18,444 bases of DNA from Treponema sp. (lineage in GTDB: Bacteria > Spirochaetota > Spirochaetia > Treponematales > Breznakiellaceae): assembly GCA_031277045.1 (NCBI GenBank), contig JAISLX010000159.1:1-18444 (forward strand), written 5' to 3'. The position numbers were made by a program, and so were the translations under genes. Shown here piece by piece: positions 7,739 to 15,179 of this stretch. Each line of letters begins with the position of its first letter. Within the stretch, counting starts at the first letter, position 1. The notes beneath the pieces were generated by a model. It was given only the letters and a program-made list of their open reading frames with translations, was not told the origin of the DNA and did no database searches.

Positions 7739-9086
7739 AGCCGCCTTCCCGCATCTGGTAACGGGGCGCGCCGCCGGGCGCCAGGGGGCTTAGCCGCTGT
7801 TCGTCAAGGACCAGGTACTCCAGGCTTAGGCGGCAGGCCCGCAGGGAGCTAAGGGCGATATAATCTTCCTGCGGCAGTTCCGGGCCGGTGTAGACCAGGC
7901 GGGTTCCGTAGGGCAGGCGTTTGCCCTGGTCCAGCAGGGCCCGGGTGCTGCCCCACAGGGGCCCGAATTCTTGATTGCCGGGGGATTGTGTGGCTTTCGC
8001 TTCCGCCTGGTCCCCGGGGCCCTGGGGCCGTTTAACGGCGGCCAGCCGCTCCAGAATGGGCAGCAGGGTAAAGGGGCTGGGTTTGACGAGGGCGCAAGGG
8101 CCGGTCTCCGCGTCCCTGTCCCCCCAGGGCGTGTAGAAAATAATCCCCAGGTCCTGGCGGTCCCGTGAGGCCATAAGGCACAGGGCCGCCGCCGCCTCTA
8201 TGGCCCGCTCGAACCACAGTTCCCGCTTACGCAGGGTGTATTCGTAGGGGTCCAGATTGAGGAACACCACCAGGGGATAAGAGATAGCCGCCTCGTACTC
8301 ATTTACCAGTAAGGGGGGGGTAGTACCGGCGGACAGGGGCGTAGTACCAGTATGGGGGTTGGCGGCGGCCAGGCTGCGGATAGAAGCCTTCCAGTTGATG
8401 CGCCGGGGTTCGTCCCCGGCGCGGTACTCCCGCAGGGAACGGCGGCGGGTTAGGTCTTCGTACAGGGGGTTCCGGCTGGAAAGTTTGCCCAGAGGGAGAC
8501 CCCCGGGGTTGGGAATGGCGGCCATGCCGGGCGCCGGGTAAACTACGAGCCGCGTGGTTTCCCCGGCGGTGGCGGCGAAGGGGAAGAGGCCCAGGGGATC
8601 GGAACAGCGCAGGTAGGCGGGGCCCAGGCTGCTGGTGCAGCGTTCCGAACAGTAGGCCCGCCAGGTAAAGGTCAGGCGGGAACGGCCCGGCAGGGTGGCA
8701 AGCCGTTTGTGGTCCTTGAACACCGCCAGGTTCCCCGGCCAGTCCCCCATTGCCAGCATAAAGGCCGGCAGACAGCCGGGATTTTCCACGGTTAATTCGA
8801 CATCGGCCCATTCAAAACGGAAACAGCGGATTTCCCGGTCCCGGCGGATCACCCGGAGTCTGCGGATCAAGTACTCGCTGTACAGCCGGGCCCCCAGGAT
8901 CACAAACAGCGCGAACAGGGCCAGGAACTGCAGCAGGTACAGGGGGGCGAAGAGGTACACGGCGGCGCAGATCCCGGTCAAAGTAAACAACCGCCCCGGC
9001 CCCGTTTTTTGTACCTGGGCCCAGTTCGCGGACCGCATGTCCTGGCCCTCGCGGCCTGGTTTTTTGGGGACCCTGGGGATCCTCAT
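7725..9086 (-). CDS. DUF58 family protein, MoxR partner
   Basis: This 453-aa protein has a pair of membrane helices near the N-terminus (about 33-68), then an immunoglobulin-like strand region, then the diagnostic DUF58 motif SLREYRAGDEPRRINWKAS (217-235) and a VWA-like fold (PLVVFLNLDPYE onward). DUF58 proteins are encoded next to moxR across bacteria and are thought to be assembled or activated by the MoxR ATPase at the membrane. The start overlaps the moxR stop by 4 nt (ATGA). The short stretch NPHTGTTPLSAGTTPP (243-258), with GTTP twice, interrupts the normally tight link between the INWKAS motif and the following (V)xEYE strand. A run of eight G (8313-8320) lies beside it, so it looks like a recent insertion or expansion. 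A second in-frame Met (residue 17) is a possible start. Confidence 0.85.
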   Translation of the reverse strand: MRIPRVPKKPGREGQDMRSANWAQVQKTGPGRLFTLTGICAAVYLFAPLYLLQFLALFALFVILGARLYSEYLIRRLRVIRRDREIRCFRFEWADVELTVENPGCLPAFMLAMGDWPGNLAVFKDHKRLATLPGRSRLTFTWRAYCSERCTSSLGPAYLRCSDPLGLFPFAATAGETTRLVVYPAPGMAAIPNPGGLPLGKLSSRNPLYEDLTRRRSLREYRAGDEPRRINWKASIRSLAAANPHTGTTPLSAGTTPPLLVNEYEAAISYPLVVFLNLDPYEYTLRKRELWFERAIEAAAALCLMASRDRQDLGIIFYTPWGDRDAETGPCALVKPSPFTLLPILERLAAVKRPQGPGDQAEAKATQSPGNQEFGPLWGSTRALLDQGKRLPYGTRLVYTGPELPQEDYIALSSLRACRLSLEYLVLDEQRLSPLAPGGAPRYQMREGGYDIL

Positions 9087-10066
9087 GGAGCCGTGTACTC
9101 CGGAACGGGTACGTGGTCCAGGATGGAGGCGATGATCCTGCCTGCGGTAACGCCCCGGACCAGGGCTTCCGGCGAGAGGAGCATGCGCTGGCGGAACACA
9201 GGCGGTGCCAGTTCTTTAATGTCCTCCGGGGTTACAAAGGCCCGGCCCCGGATCGCCGCCAGGGCCTGCGCGGCCCGGTAGAGGGCAAGGCTGCCACGGG
9301 GGGAAATACCTACCCGCAGGTTAGGTTCCTGCCGGGTGGCTTCTACCAGGGCAAGGACATAGCCCTTAACCGCCTGATCCACGTGGATCTGCGTAACCGC
9401 TTCCTGCAGGCCCAGAATTTCGGAGGCTTCCGCCACTTTTTCCAGGTCCGTTACGGGGTGGCTTAGGCGGCGCTGGTTTTCCAGTATCCGCCCTTCGGCC
9501 TCCCGGTCCGGGTAACCTAACTCCATAGAAAGGAGGAAGCGGTCTTTTTGCGCCTCCGGCAGGGGGAAAGTTCCCTCGAATTCCACGGGGTTCTCGGTGG
9601 CCAGCACGAAGAAGGGCTCCGGCAGGGCCACGCGCTTTCCTTCCGCGGAAATTTGGCCTTCCGCCATAGCCTCCAGCAGGGCGGACTGGGAACGGGGGGT
9701 GGCCCGGTTGATCTCGTCCACCAGAATGAACTGGTTTACGATGGGTCCGGGGCGGTACACAAAGTCCCCGTCCTGCCAGACCGAGACCCCCAAAATGTCG
9801 GCGGGCAGCAGGTCCGGGGTACACTGGATCCGGGCGAAGCTGAGCCCCAGGCTTCCGGCGAAGGCCCTGGCCAGGATGGTTTTGCCCGTGCCGGGGACAT
9901 CCTCCAGCAGCACGTGTCCCCTGGCAAGAAAGGCGGCGATAAGCGTATCAATGGCCCCGCCTTTCCCCAAAAACACCTTTTCAATATTCGCTTTAACACG
10001 GCCGGCGAATTCACCGATCTTTTCGGGCGCAGCCACGGCGGAGTTTCCGCTTCCCTGTTCTTTCAT
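9083..10066 (-). CDS. moxR: MoxR family AAA+ ATPase
   Basis: This 327-aa protein matches the usual MoxR length. Walker A is DVPGTGKT (Lys62), Walker B is FILVDEINRA (Asp117, Glu118), and sensor 1 is LATENP (Asn159). The MoxR signature EGTFPLPEAQKDRF ends in a candidate arginine finger (Arg176), and a C-terminal helical lid follows. MoxR proteins act as chaperone-like ATPases that mature partner proteins, here most likely the DUF58 and DUF4129-like products encoded next. It is the first gene of a three-gene operon (4-nt and 14-nt overlaps). The ATG at 10066 has no Shine-Dalgarno sequence; a TATACT lies 9 nt upstream. Confidence 0.93.
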   Translation of the reverse strand: MKEQGSGNSAVAAPEKIGEFAGRVKANIEKVFLGKGGAIDTLIAAFLARGHVLLEDVPGTGKTILARAFAGSLGLSFARIQCTPDLLPADILGVSVWQDGDFVYRPGPIVNQFILVDEINRATPRSQSALLEAMAEGQISAEGKRVALPEPFFVLATENPVEFEGTFPLPEAQKDRFLLSMELGYPDREAEGRILENQRRLSHPVTDLEKVAEASEILGLQEAVTQIHVDQAVKGYVLALVEATRQEPNLRVGISPRGSLALYRAAQALAAIRGRAFVTPEDIKELAPPVFRQRMLLSPEALVRGVTAGRIIASILDHVPVPEYTAP

Positions 10067-10075
10067 TGTGGGTAC

Positions 10076-10081
10076 AGTATA
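10076..10081 (-). promoter_or_regulatory. Possible -10 box upstream of moxR
   Basis: On the minus strand TATACT ends 9 nt before the moxR ATG, the same arrangement as before the helicase gene. No good -35 is seen at 16-18 bp. No ribosome binding site lies between, so a leaderless transcript is possible. Confidence 0.3.
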
Positions 10082-10253
10082 GTCTATTTTTTGTGTAAAC
10101 GGGAGAGACGCGGGTTGATCGGGGTATTTGTCCCCCGGCGGGACTTCGGGACGCGGTTAACCCCATTTCCGCACTAGGCGCCGTTTCCGGCAAGCCGCGC
10201 CTGTATCGCGGTTACGCCGTTTTCAAGGCGGGCAGGGCGGCGTACACGGCGGT

Positions 10254-10303
10254 TAAACCCTGTTTTAAGCATCCGTGGCGGCATCGCCGGTGTGTATGCG
10301 CTG
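10254..10303. repeat. Short hairpin repeat, family B, copy 2
   Basis: It shares TAAACCCTGTTTTAAGC and GTATGCGCTG with the copy at 853-904, but the middle hairpin is different: TGGCG-GCAT-CGCCG (10276-10289). Conserved ends around a replaced hairpin show a repeat family with an exchangeable stem-loop. Confidence 0.5.
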
Positions 10304-10338
10304 CCCCGGAGGATAAGCACTTGCGCGGGTACTCAAAA

Positions 10339-10352
10339 GTCTGGTTTAATAC
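10339..10352. repeat. Solo left arm of the family A element
   Basis: GTCTGGTTTAATAC is identical to the first 14 nt of the left terminal repeat at 45-59. No matching right arm follows nearby, so this is a half-element or a remnant. Confidence 0.5.
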
Positions 10353-10511
10353 TCTGGAATTTTGCCTTGTAAGGGCATGGTTTCGGGGATTTACGACAAA
10401 ACCCCGCCGCGCAAAAAAGCGGGCATGGAGCGGGGGCTTGGGCGGCAAAGCCGCTATTGTTTTCCCCGAATTATCGAATTGGCATAAAATATGGGTTTTT
10501 ACTGCCAATCG

Positions 10512-10520
10512 TGATATAGT
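10512..10520 (+). promoter_or_regulatory. Possible extended -10 promoter
   Basis: TGATATAGT fits an extended -10 (TGN followed by TATAGT, five of six matches). It lies 88 nt before the ATG at 10609. No -35 is evident, which extended -10 promoters can tolerate. Confidence 0.35.
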
Positions 10521-10608
10521 TTTATCAGGACTTCCTTCAAGCCCCGGCTGCTTTTGGGAAAGCCCCGTTATTATTCGGTTTTGAAACATGGACAAACCGG
10601 GAGGAAAG

Positions 10609-11199
10609 ATGCCAAAAACCGCGCGGAGAATACGTGTTTACTCGGTGCTGGAAGTGGCGAATATCTGCGGTGTCGTCAATCAGGTGGTACTCGGCTGGAT
10701 ACAAAGCGGGCATTTAAAGGCGTTTTCCACCCCCGGCGGGCAGTACCGGGTATATGCGGGAGACCTTGCCGATTTTTTGGTGAAACATGGCGCGCCCGGT
10801 TCTATCGCCGCGTTTCATCAGGAAGCCAGGACGGCGCTGATCATTGACCACGACCAGGAATCAGGCAGTCAGCTTAAATCGTGGCTGGAAGACATTTCCG
10901 ATTTCAAGATTCTGCGCGCCCGGGACGGGTTTGAGGCGGGATGGCTGCTTCGCCACAGCAAACCGGCGTTTATATTCCTGAACATCGAACTGCCGGGTGT
11001 TGATGTTTACGAGATGGCAAGGAAATTCAAGGAAGACCCCGGCCTTGGGAATCCCCGCGTGATTGCCCTGGTACCCGGCGGCGCCGGGGACACGAACAAT
11101 ATCCCCTGGGCGGACGCCTGTCTTCCCCGGCGCCCGGACAGGGACACAATCCGTAATATCATCCTGGACCCGGATATACGGACACAGATTACCGTTTAA
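10609..11199 (+). CDS. Orphan regulator: MerR/excisionase-type HTH plus degenerate receiver
   Basis: This 196-aa protein joins two domains. Residues about 8-58 are a MerR/excisionase-like helix-turn-helix (VYSVLEVANICGVVNQVVLGW, in part, then the wing FSTPGGQYRVY). Residues about 75-180 fold like a response-regulator receiver: ALIIDHD at strand 1, FIFLNIELPGVD at strand 3 and VIALV at strand 4. The phospho-acceptor Asp is Asn125, the conserved Thr is Val155 and the conserved Lys is Arg (174/175). It is therefore unlikely to be phosphorylated normally and probably responds to something else or acts constitutively. No histidine kinase is encoded nearby. I chose the ATG at 10609 over the one at 10588 because GGGAGG (10599-10604) lies 4 nt before it. 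It precedes the MalT-like regulator by about 360 nt. Confidence 0.75.
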   Translation: MPKTARRIRVYSVLEVANICGVVNQVVLGWIQSGHLKAFSTPGGQYRVYAGDLADFLVKHGAPGSIAAFHQEARTALIIDHDQESGSQLKSWLEDISDFKILRARDGFEAGWLLRHSKPAFIFLNIELPGVDVYEMARKFKEDPGLGNPRVIALVPGGAGDTNNIPWADACLPRRPDRDTIRNIILDPDIRTQITV

Positions 11200-11298
11200 C
11201 AGCCTGCCGCACGGAGGTCCCGCCTCTAGCAGCCTGTTGTACTTGTGGATTTTTGCGCCACCAATAACGCAAAAATCCCGATTATCGGGGCTGTTTTC

Positions 11299-11369
11299 GG
11301 AGTTTGCAAGGTAAAAAATCGCCGATCAGGCGATTTTTGAGGTTTTACATGCGAAGCGCAACAAACTCC
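11299..11369. repeat. Large imperfect inverted-repeat element, family C
   Basis: The outer arms are GGAGTTTG (11299-11306) and CAAACTCC (11362-11369), the middle arms GTAAAA and TTTTAC, and the core the perfect stem AAAAATCGCC/GGCGATTTTT. Its right end, GCGAAGCGCAACAAACTCCT (11351-11370), recurs exactly at 14343-14362. Confidence 0.6.
11314..11338 (+). terminator. Terminator-like hairpin
   Basis: AAAAATCGCC, a GATCA loop and GGCGATTTTT form a perfect 10-bp stem that ends in five T on both strands. It could end transcription of the HTH-receiver gene 115 nt upstream. It is also the core of a repeat element, so the terminator role is inferred. Confidence 0.5.
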
Positions 11370-11412
11370 TAGGGCGGTGTCGCATCATTTGGGCGTCCCC
11401 GCGGCACGGTTA

Positions 11413-11440
11413 TTGACATAGATATATTTTATTTCATACT
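11413..11440 (+). promoter_or_regulatory. Promoter of the MalT-like regulator gene
   Basis: A consensus -35 TTGACA (11413-11418), a 16-bp spacer and CATACT (11435-11440) form the best-looking promoter in the window. Transcription would begin near 11447 and give a leader of about 110 nt. Confidence 0.6.
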
Positions 11441-11556
11441 ATGAGAATTCGTTCCAAAATCAACAAGGCTATGAAAGCGGATTCGCTAATTTAAGGCCGC
11501 TTAACGCAGCGTTCTGTGGGGGTTTATTTTTTTGTCTTGCGCATAAGGAAAAAAAA

Positions 11557-14130
11557 GTGCCCAAGCATCTCTTTCACAGCAATTTACCCATCACGGCGGG
11601 GAACCAGATATACCTGGAGCGTCCCCGTGTTGATCGCCTGCTGGAACAGGCCATAAAAAAGCGAATTGTTATTATATGCGCCGGCGCGGGCTACGGCAAA
11701 ACCTGTGCCGCTTATTTTTTTATCCGCAAGCTAAAAACCTTAACCAGTTGGGTGCAGTTTTCCGGACGGGACAACAACGGCGACCGGTTCTGGGAAAATT
11801 TTATCACTTCTCTTGCTCCGGTCAATGAAAAAGCCGCGGACAAACTGGCCAAGATTGGCTTTCCGGTTACGGAATGGCAGATCGACCAGTACAAGGCTAC
11901 CTGCCAGGAAGAACTGCGGCCTGAAATACCGTACATCTTTGTTTACGATGACTTTCACTTTATCGACAACCCGGCGGTTCTGCGCCTTATGGAACGGTCC
12001 GTTACCTTCTCCCTTCCCCACATCACCTCCGTACTTATCTCCCGGACGGAGCCTCCCCTTAATCTGATGAACATGGAATCGAAAGGCTTTCTGGCCCGGA
12101 TTACCGAGGAGGACCTGCGCTTTACCCGCGAGGAAATGGTGTCCTACTTCCGGCTTCTGGATATTAACCCTTCGCCCCAGACGGTATCCTCAATCTATTA
12201 CGATACGGAAGGCTGGGCTTTTGCCATTCACCTGGCGGGGCTTTCGCTTAAAAACGCCCCCTCAGGTGCCGCCTACGTGAACCAGGCTCTTAGATCCAAC
12301 ATTTTTAAGCTGATTAACAGCGAAATTATGGCGCCCCTGCCGGTTCCGGTGCAGCAGTTCCTGATCAAACTGTCCCTAATCGATCATCTGGTTCCGGATC
12401 TGCTGGAGGAACTGGCCGGGGATCCTTCGATTATGGAACGAATAAAAAACCTGGATTCGTTTATCCGGTTTGATGTGTACCTGAACGCCTACCACATCCA
12501 TCACCTTTTTCTGGACTACCTGAAAGGGAGGCAGGATGAACTGACGGAACACGACAAAAAGGACCTGTGGCACAAAACCGCCGCATGGTGCGCGGCCAAC
12601 GGTCAAAAAATAGACGCTATTAGTTACTACGAAAAATCGGGGGATTATGAGCGGCTGCTCGATGTTGTCGATACCATGCCGTCAATTCTGCCAAACCAAA
12701 CGGCGCGGATGCTGCTGGAAATTCTGGAACGGGCGCCCGGGGAAATATACGACCAAATTGCCCGCGCCCAGGTGGTACGTACCGGGCTTTACCTGACCCT
12801 TGAAATGTTTGACAAGTCCCGGGAAGAACTGCTCGCGGTCATCGGCAGGCTGGAGGCCGGCCCCCTTTCCCCTTCCGTCTGCCGGACCCTGACGGGCTGT
12901 TACAACAATCTGGGGTTTATCGGCATGAACACCTGTTCCTATACGCGGGACTACAACTACGTTCACTATTTTGAAAAAGCCCGGCAGTACTACGAACTTA
13001 ACAAATTTGAGATTCGGCCCCCCATATCGGTTATTCCCCTAAGCGCCTATCTGTGCCGGGTAAACAGCGAAGAACAGGGGGAAATGGAGCGGTACATAGA
13101 GGCCATAAGCGCGGTGGTTCCCCACACTTCGGTTACTTTTGGGGGCTGCGCTCTGGGCATGGACGATCTGTGCCGGGGGGAACTGGCTTTTTTTCGGGGC
13201 GACCTGTCCGGGGCGGAACAATTCAGCCTCCGGGCGCTGCGAAATGCCCGGCGGGGGAATCAGTACGAGATCGAAAACCGGGCCCTGTTTTATTTGCTAC
13301 GGATCAATCTGGCGCAGGGAAACCGCGAGGCCATTGAAAAAATATTGGCGCAGACGGAAGCCCTGCTTAACGAGCGAAACTACCCCACCCGTTTTACCAA
13401 TCACGATATTATAACCGGCTGGTACTACGCCCACACCGGGCAGACCGGCAAACTTGCCCCCTGGCTTAAAAACGACTTTGAGGAAAGCGGCTTTAATTCC
13501 ATCGTCTTTGGCCTGGAAATCTATGTAAAGGTCAAATTCCACCTGTCCGAAAAACGCTGTTCCGCGGCTCTGGCGGCCCTGGAAAACCGGGAAACGGCGG
13601 CCAGCCCCTGGGCCTTTGTGCTGGGAAAAATCGAGGGAAAGACCCTGGAGGCGGTGTGCCGCTACCGGCTTAAAGACAGGAAAGGCGCATTCGCCGCCCT
13701 AAAAACGGCATACAGCCTGGCCTGTCCCAACGCTATTTTCATGCCCTTTACGGAATTGGGAAAAGATATGCGCGCCCTGACGGAGGCGGCGATTAAGAAC
13801 AAAGCGCCGGATATTCCCCTTGAATGGCTGGAAAAAGTCCGCCTGAGCGCCGCATCGTACGCGAAAAAGCTGTTTGCCGTGGTAGAACACTGCCGGTCCG
13901 CCCCGTTTGAGGATGGAACCACGAACCGGGGGCTTAAACTGTCCCGCCGGGAACTGGAAGTGCTTATCGATCTGTCCCGCGGAATGACCCAGGAGGAAAT
14001 TGCCGGCCAGACCTCTCTTTCGATAAACACCGTTAAAAGCATTGTTCGCAGCGTTTACAGCAAGCTGGGGGCCATTAACAAGGCCGATGCCGTGCGAATC
14101 GCCACGTCCAGGGGGATTGTGGGGGCCTGA
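11557..14130 (+). CDS. MalT-like LuxR-family STAND transcription regulator
   Basis: This 857-aa protein has MalT architecture. The N-terminal STAND/NTPase domain has Walker A GAGYGKT (43-49) and Walker B YIFVYDDFHFID (Asp131, Asp132). A helical repeat (TPR-like) region covers roughly residues 330-780. A LuxR/GerE helix-turn-helix closes the protein at 792-857 (LSRRELEVL, MTQEEIAG, SINTVKSIV). Such regulators bind ATP and a small-molecule inducer, oligomerise and activate transcription. The inducer here is unknown. The start is a GTG with AAGGA 7 nt upstream; there is no Met alternative with a better site. No metabolic target operon lies next to it, so it may act elsewhere. The gene stands alone, with its own promoter and 245 nt before the next start. 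Confidence 0.88.
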   Translation: MPKHLFHSNLPITAGNQIYLERPRVDRLLEQAIKKRIVIICAGAGYGKTCAAYFFIRKLKTLTSWVQFSGRDNNGDRFWENFITSLAPVNEKAADKLAKIGFPVTEWQIDQYKATCQEELRPEIPYIFVYDDFHFIDNPAVLRLMERSVTFSLPHITSVLISRTEPPLNLMNMESKGFLARITEEDLRFTREEMVSYFRLLDINPSPQTVSSIYYDTEGWAFAIHLAGLSLKNAPSGAAYVNQALRSNIFKLINSEIMAPLPVPVQQFLIKLSLIDHLVPDLLEELAGDPSIMERIKNLDSFIRFDVYLNAYHIHHLFLDYLKGRQDELTEHDKKDLWHKTAAWCAANGQKIDAISYYEKSGDYERLLDVVDTMPSILPNQTARMLLEILERAPGEIYDQIARAQVVRTGLYLTLEMFDKSREELLAVIGRLEAGPLSPSVCRTLTGCYNNLGFIGMNTCSYTRDYNYVHYFEKARQYYELNKFEIRPPISVIPLSAYLCRVNSEEQGEMERYIEAISAVVPHTSVTFGGCALGMDDLCRGELAFFRGDLSGAEQFSLRALRNARRGNQYEIENRALFYLLRINLAQGNREAIEKILAQTEALLNERNYPTRFTNHDIITGWYYAHTGQTGKLAPWLKNDFEESGFNSIVFGLEIYVKVKFHLSEKRCSAALAALENRETAASPWAFVLGKIEGKTLEAVCRYRLKDRKGAFAALKTAYSLACPNAIFMPFTELGKDMRALTEAAIKNKAPDIPLEWLEKVRLSAASYAKKLFAVVEHCRSAPFEDGTTNRGLKLSRRELEVLIDLSRGMTQEEIAGQTSLSINTVKSIVRSVYSKLGAINKADAVRIATSRGIVGA

Positions 14131-14275
14131 ACCGCGTGTTACGGCGCGTCAAACCGCCGGCGGGAACACGGGCGCAAGGCGAGCGTAACCGGCGCAGGCG
14201 ATTGCTTCCGGCCTTTTCCCGCCTGGGGCAGCATTACCGGGTATGCACCGGCCCTGCGGCCCTGGACAAAAGTCC

Positions 14276-14304
14276 TTGTTTTTTCCGCACGGCGGGAATA
14301 TGAT
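14276..14304 (+). promoter_or_regulatory. Possible promoter of the GntR-type gene
   Basis: TTGTTT (14276-14281), a 17-bp spacer and TATGAT (14299-14304) are well spaced. They would give a leader of about 65 nt that contains the family C repeat end. Confidence 0.4.
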
Positions 14305-14342
14305 AATTGGACATCAGATATCTTGAGACTTTCCGGTTGTGC

Positions 14343-14362
14343 GCGAAGCGCAACAAACTCCT
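14343..14362 (+). repeat. Family C repeat end in the leader of the GntR-type gene
   Basis: GCGAAGCGCAACAAACTCCT is identical to 11351-11370. Here it lies 13 nt before the ATG at 14376 and is followed by GGGGGG, the only candidate ribosome binding site. Confidence 0.55.
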
Positions 14363-14375
14363 GGGGGGATCCGTT

Positions 14376-15113
14376 ATGCCACAGCCGCGGATGAATCTTA
14401 CGTCCATTCGGAAAAAGGAAAAGGTAACCGACATGGTGCTGGTTCAAATTAAAGAATCCATCATGCGGGGCGAACTGAGCCCCGGAGACAGGCTTCCCGG
14501 CGCCAGCGATCTTGCGGGCAAGCTGGGAGTAGGAATTTCCTCCGTCCGGGAAGCCATTAAAATGCTGGAAAGCATGGGGGCTGTGGAATCCCGCCAGGGG
14601 GAGGGCACATTTATCTGCGATGCCTGCCACGAGGGGGCGGCCAACGCCTTTGAAATTCAGTTGATGCTGCTGCCCCGGACCGCGGAATACCTGGTCCAGT
14701 TTCGGGAGATGTTTGAAACCGCCTATACCCAGTTGGCTATGCGGGAGGCCACACCGGAAGACCTTGAAAAGGTGGAAGCGGTGGTTCTGGGCCAGGAAGC
14801 CGCAGTAAACGAACAGTCGCCCACCGCATCTACTTCAGCCCAGGACGAACTGGACTTCCACCGCAGCGTCCTCCACTGTACCCATAACCCCTATGTTATC
14901 AAAATTGGGGAGCTTTCCCTAAAACTCCTCTTCGATGTCCTCCAGGATCGCCTGACCCCGTTGAGCATCGCCAACGCCGCGCGGGACCACCGTGAAATAC
15001 TGGAAGCCCTGCGCGCCCGGGATTCGGAGCGTCTGAACGGGGTTTTTAAGCGAAGTTTTCCAAACTGGTTCGCCCGCCTGCGGAACGGGGAGGAACAGCG
15101 CGGCGAAATTTGA
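14376..15113 (+). CDS. GntR family regulator, FadR (FCD) subfamily
   Basis: This 245-aa protein has an N-terminal winged helix typical of GntR (residues about 16-80: VQIKESIMRGELSPGDRLPG in part, SSVREAIKMLESMGAV, then the wing RQGEGTFI). A C-terminal all-helical FCD effector domain follows (about 100-235). FCD proteins usually bind a metal with Asp/Asn and three His. Here I see Glu158, His162 (ELDFHRSV) and His205 (RDHREIL), but the last His is replaced by Ser227, so the metal site looks incomplete. These regulators commonly repress genes for organic-acid or sugar-acid metabolism, but no such gene is adjacent. I chose the ATG at 14376. An upstream in-frame ATG at 14307 would place a promoter-like region and a repeat inside the gene. 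Confidence 0.82.
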   Translation: MPQPRMNLTSIRKKEKVTDMVLVQIKESIMRGELSPGDRLPGASDLAGKLGVGISSVREAIKMLESMGAVESRQGEGTFICDACHEGAANAFEIQLMLLPRTAEYLVQFREMFETAYTQLAMREATPEDLEKVEAVVLGQEAAVNEQSPTASTSAQDELDFHRSVLHCTHNPYVIKIGELSLKLLFDVLQDRLTPLSIANAARDHREILEALRARDSERLNGVFKRSFPNWFARLRNGEEQRGEI

Positions 15114-15117
15114 ACTT

Positions 15118-15147
15118 TTGCGTGTTTTTTTACCCGCAGTGTATACT
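15118..15147 (+). promoter_or_regulatory. Weak promoter candidate before the pRiA4b-type gene
   Basis: TTGCGT (15118-15123), an 18-bp spacer and TATACT (15142-15147) lie in the 66-bp gap after the GntR-type stop. The -35 is poor. Confidence 0.3.
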
Positions 15148-15179
15148 TTCTCTCCTGTTCACCTTATAGTTAATGATAA

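Larger units (their letters stand above)
10067..10608. other. Gene-free gap between divergent moxR and the HTH-receiver gene
   Basis: About 540 bp hold no plausible gene. The contents are the moxR -10 region, a family B hairpin repeat (10254-10303), a lone left arm of the family A element (10339-10352), the perfect palindrome GCGGC-AAA-GCCGC (10442-10454), an extended -10 box (10512-10520), and the ribosome binding site of the next gene. The short frames here contain the repeats and have no family resemblance. Confidence 0.6.
11200..11556. other. Intergenic region with hairpin repeat and promoter
   Basis: About 357 bp without a gene. It holds a large imperfect inverted repeat (11299-11369) with a terminator-like core, then a clear promoter (11413-11440), then an approximately 110-nt leader that ends in a ribosome binding site (AAGGA 11545-11549, 7 nt before the GTG at 11557). 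Confidence 0.6.

Noticed and set aside
14264..14284. Terminator after the MalT-like gene (GGAC-AAAA-GTCC followed by T)
   Set aside because: The stem is only 4 bp, and the T run overlaps the promoter candidate at 14276. Too weak to call.
14307..14375. ATG at 14307 as the start of the GntR-type gene
   Set aside because: The extra 23 residues would be encoded by the family C repeat and would begin right after the promoter-like -10. The ATG at 14376 has a G-rich site at suitable distance.
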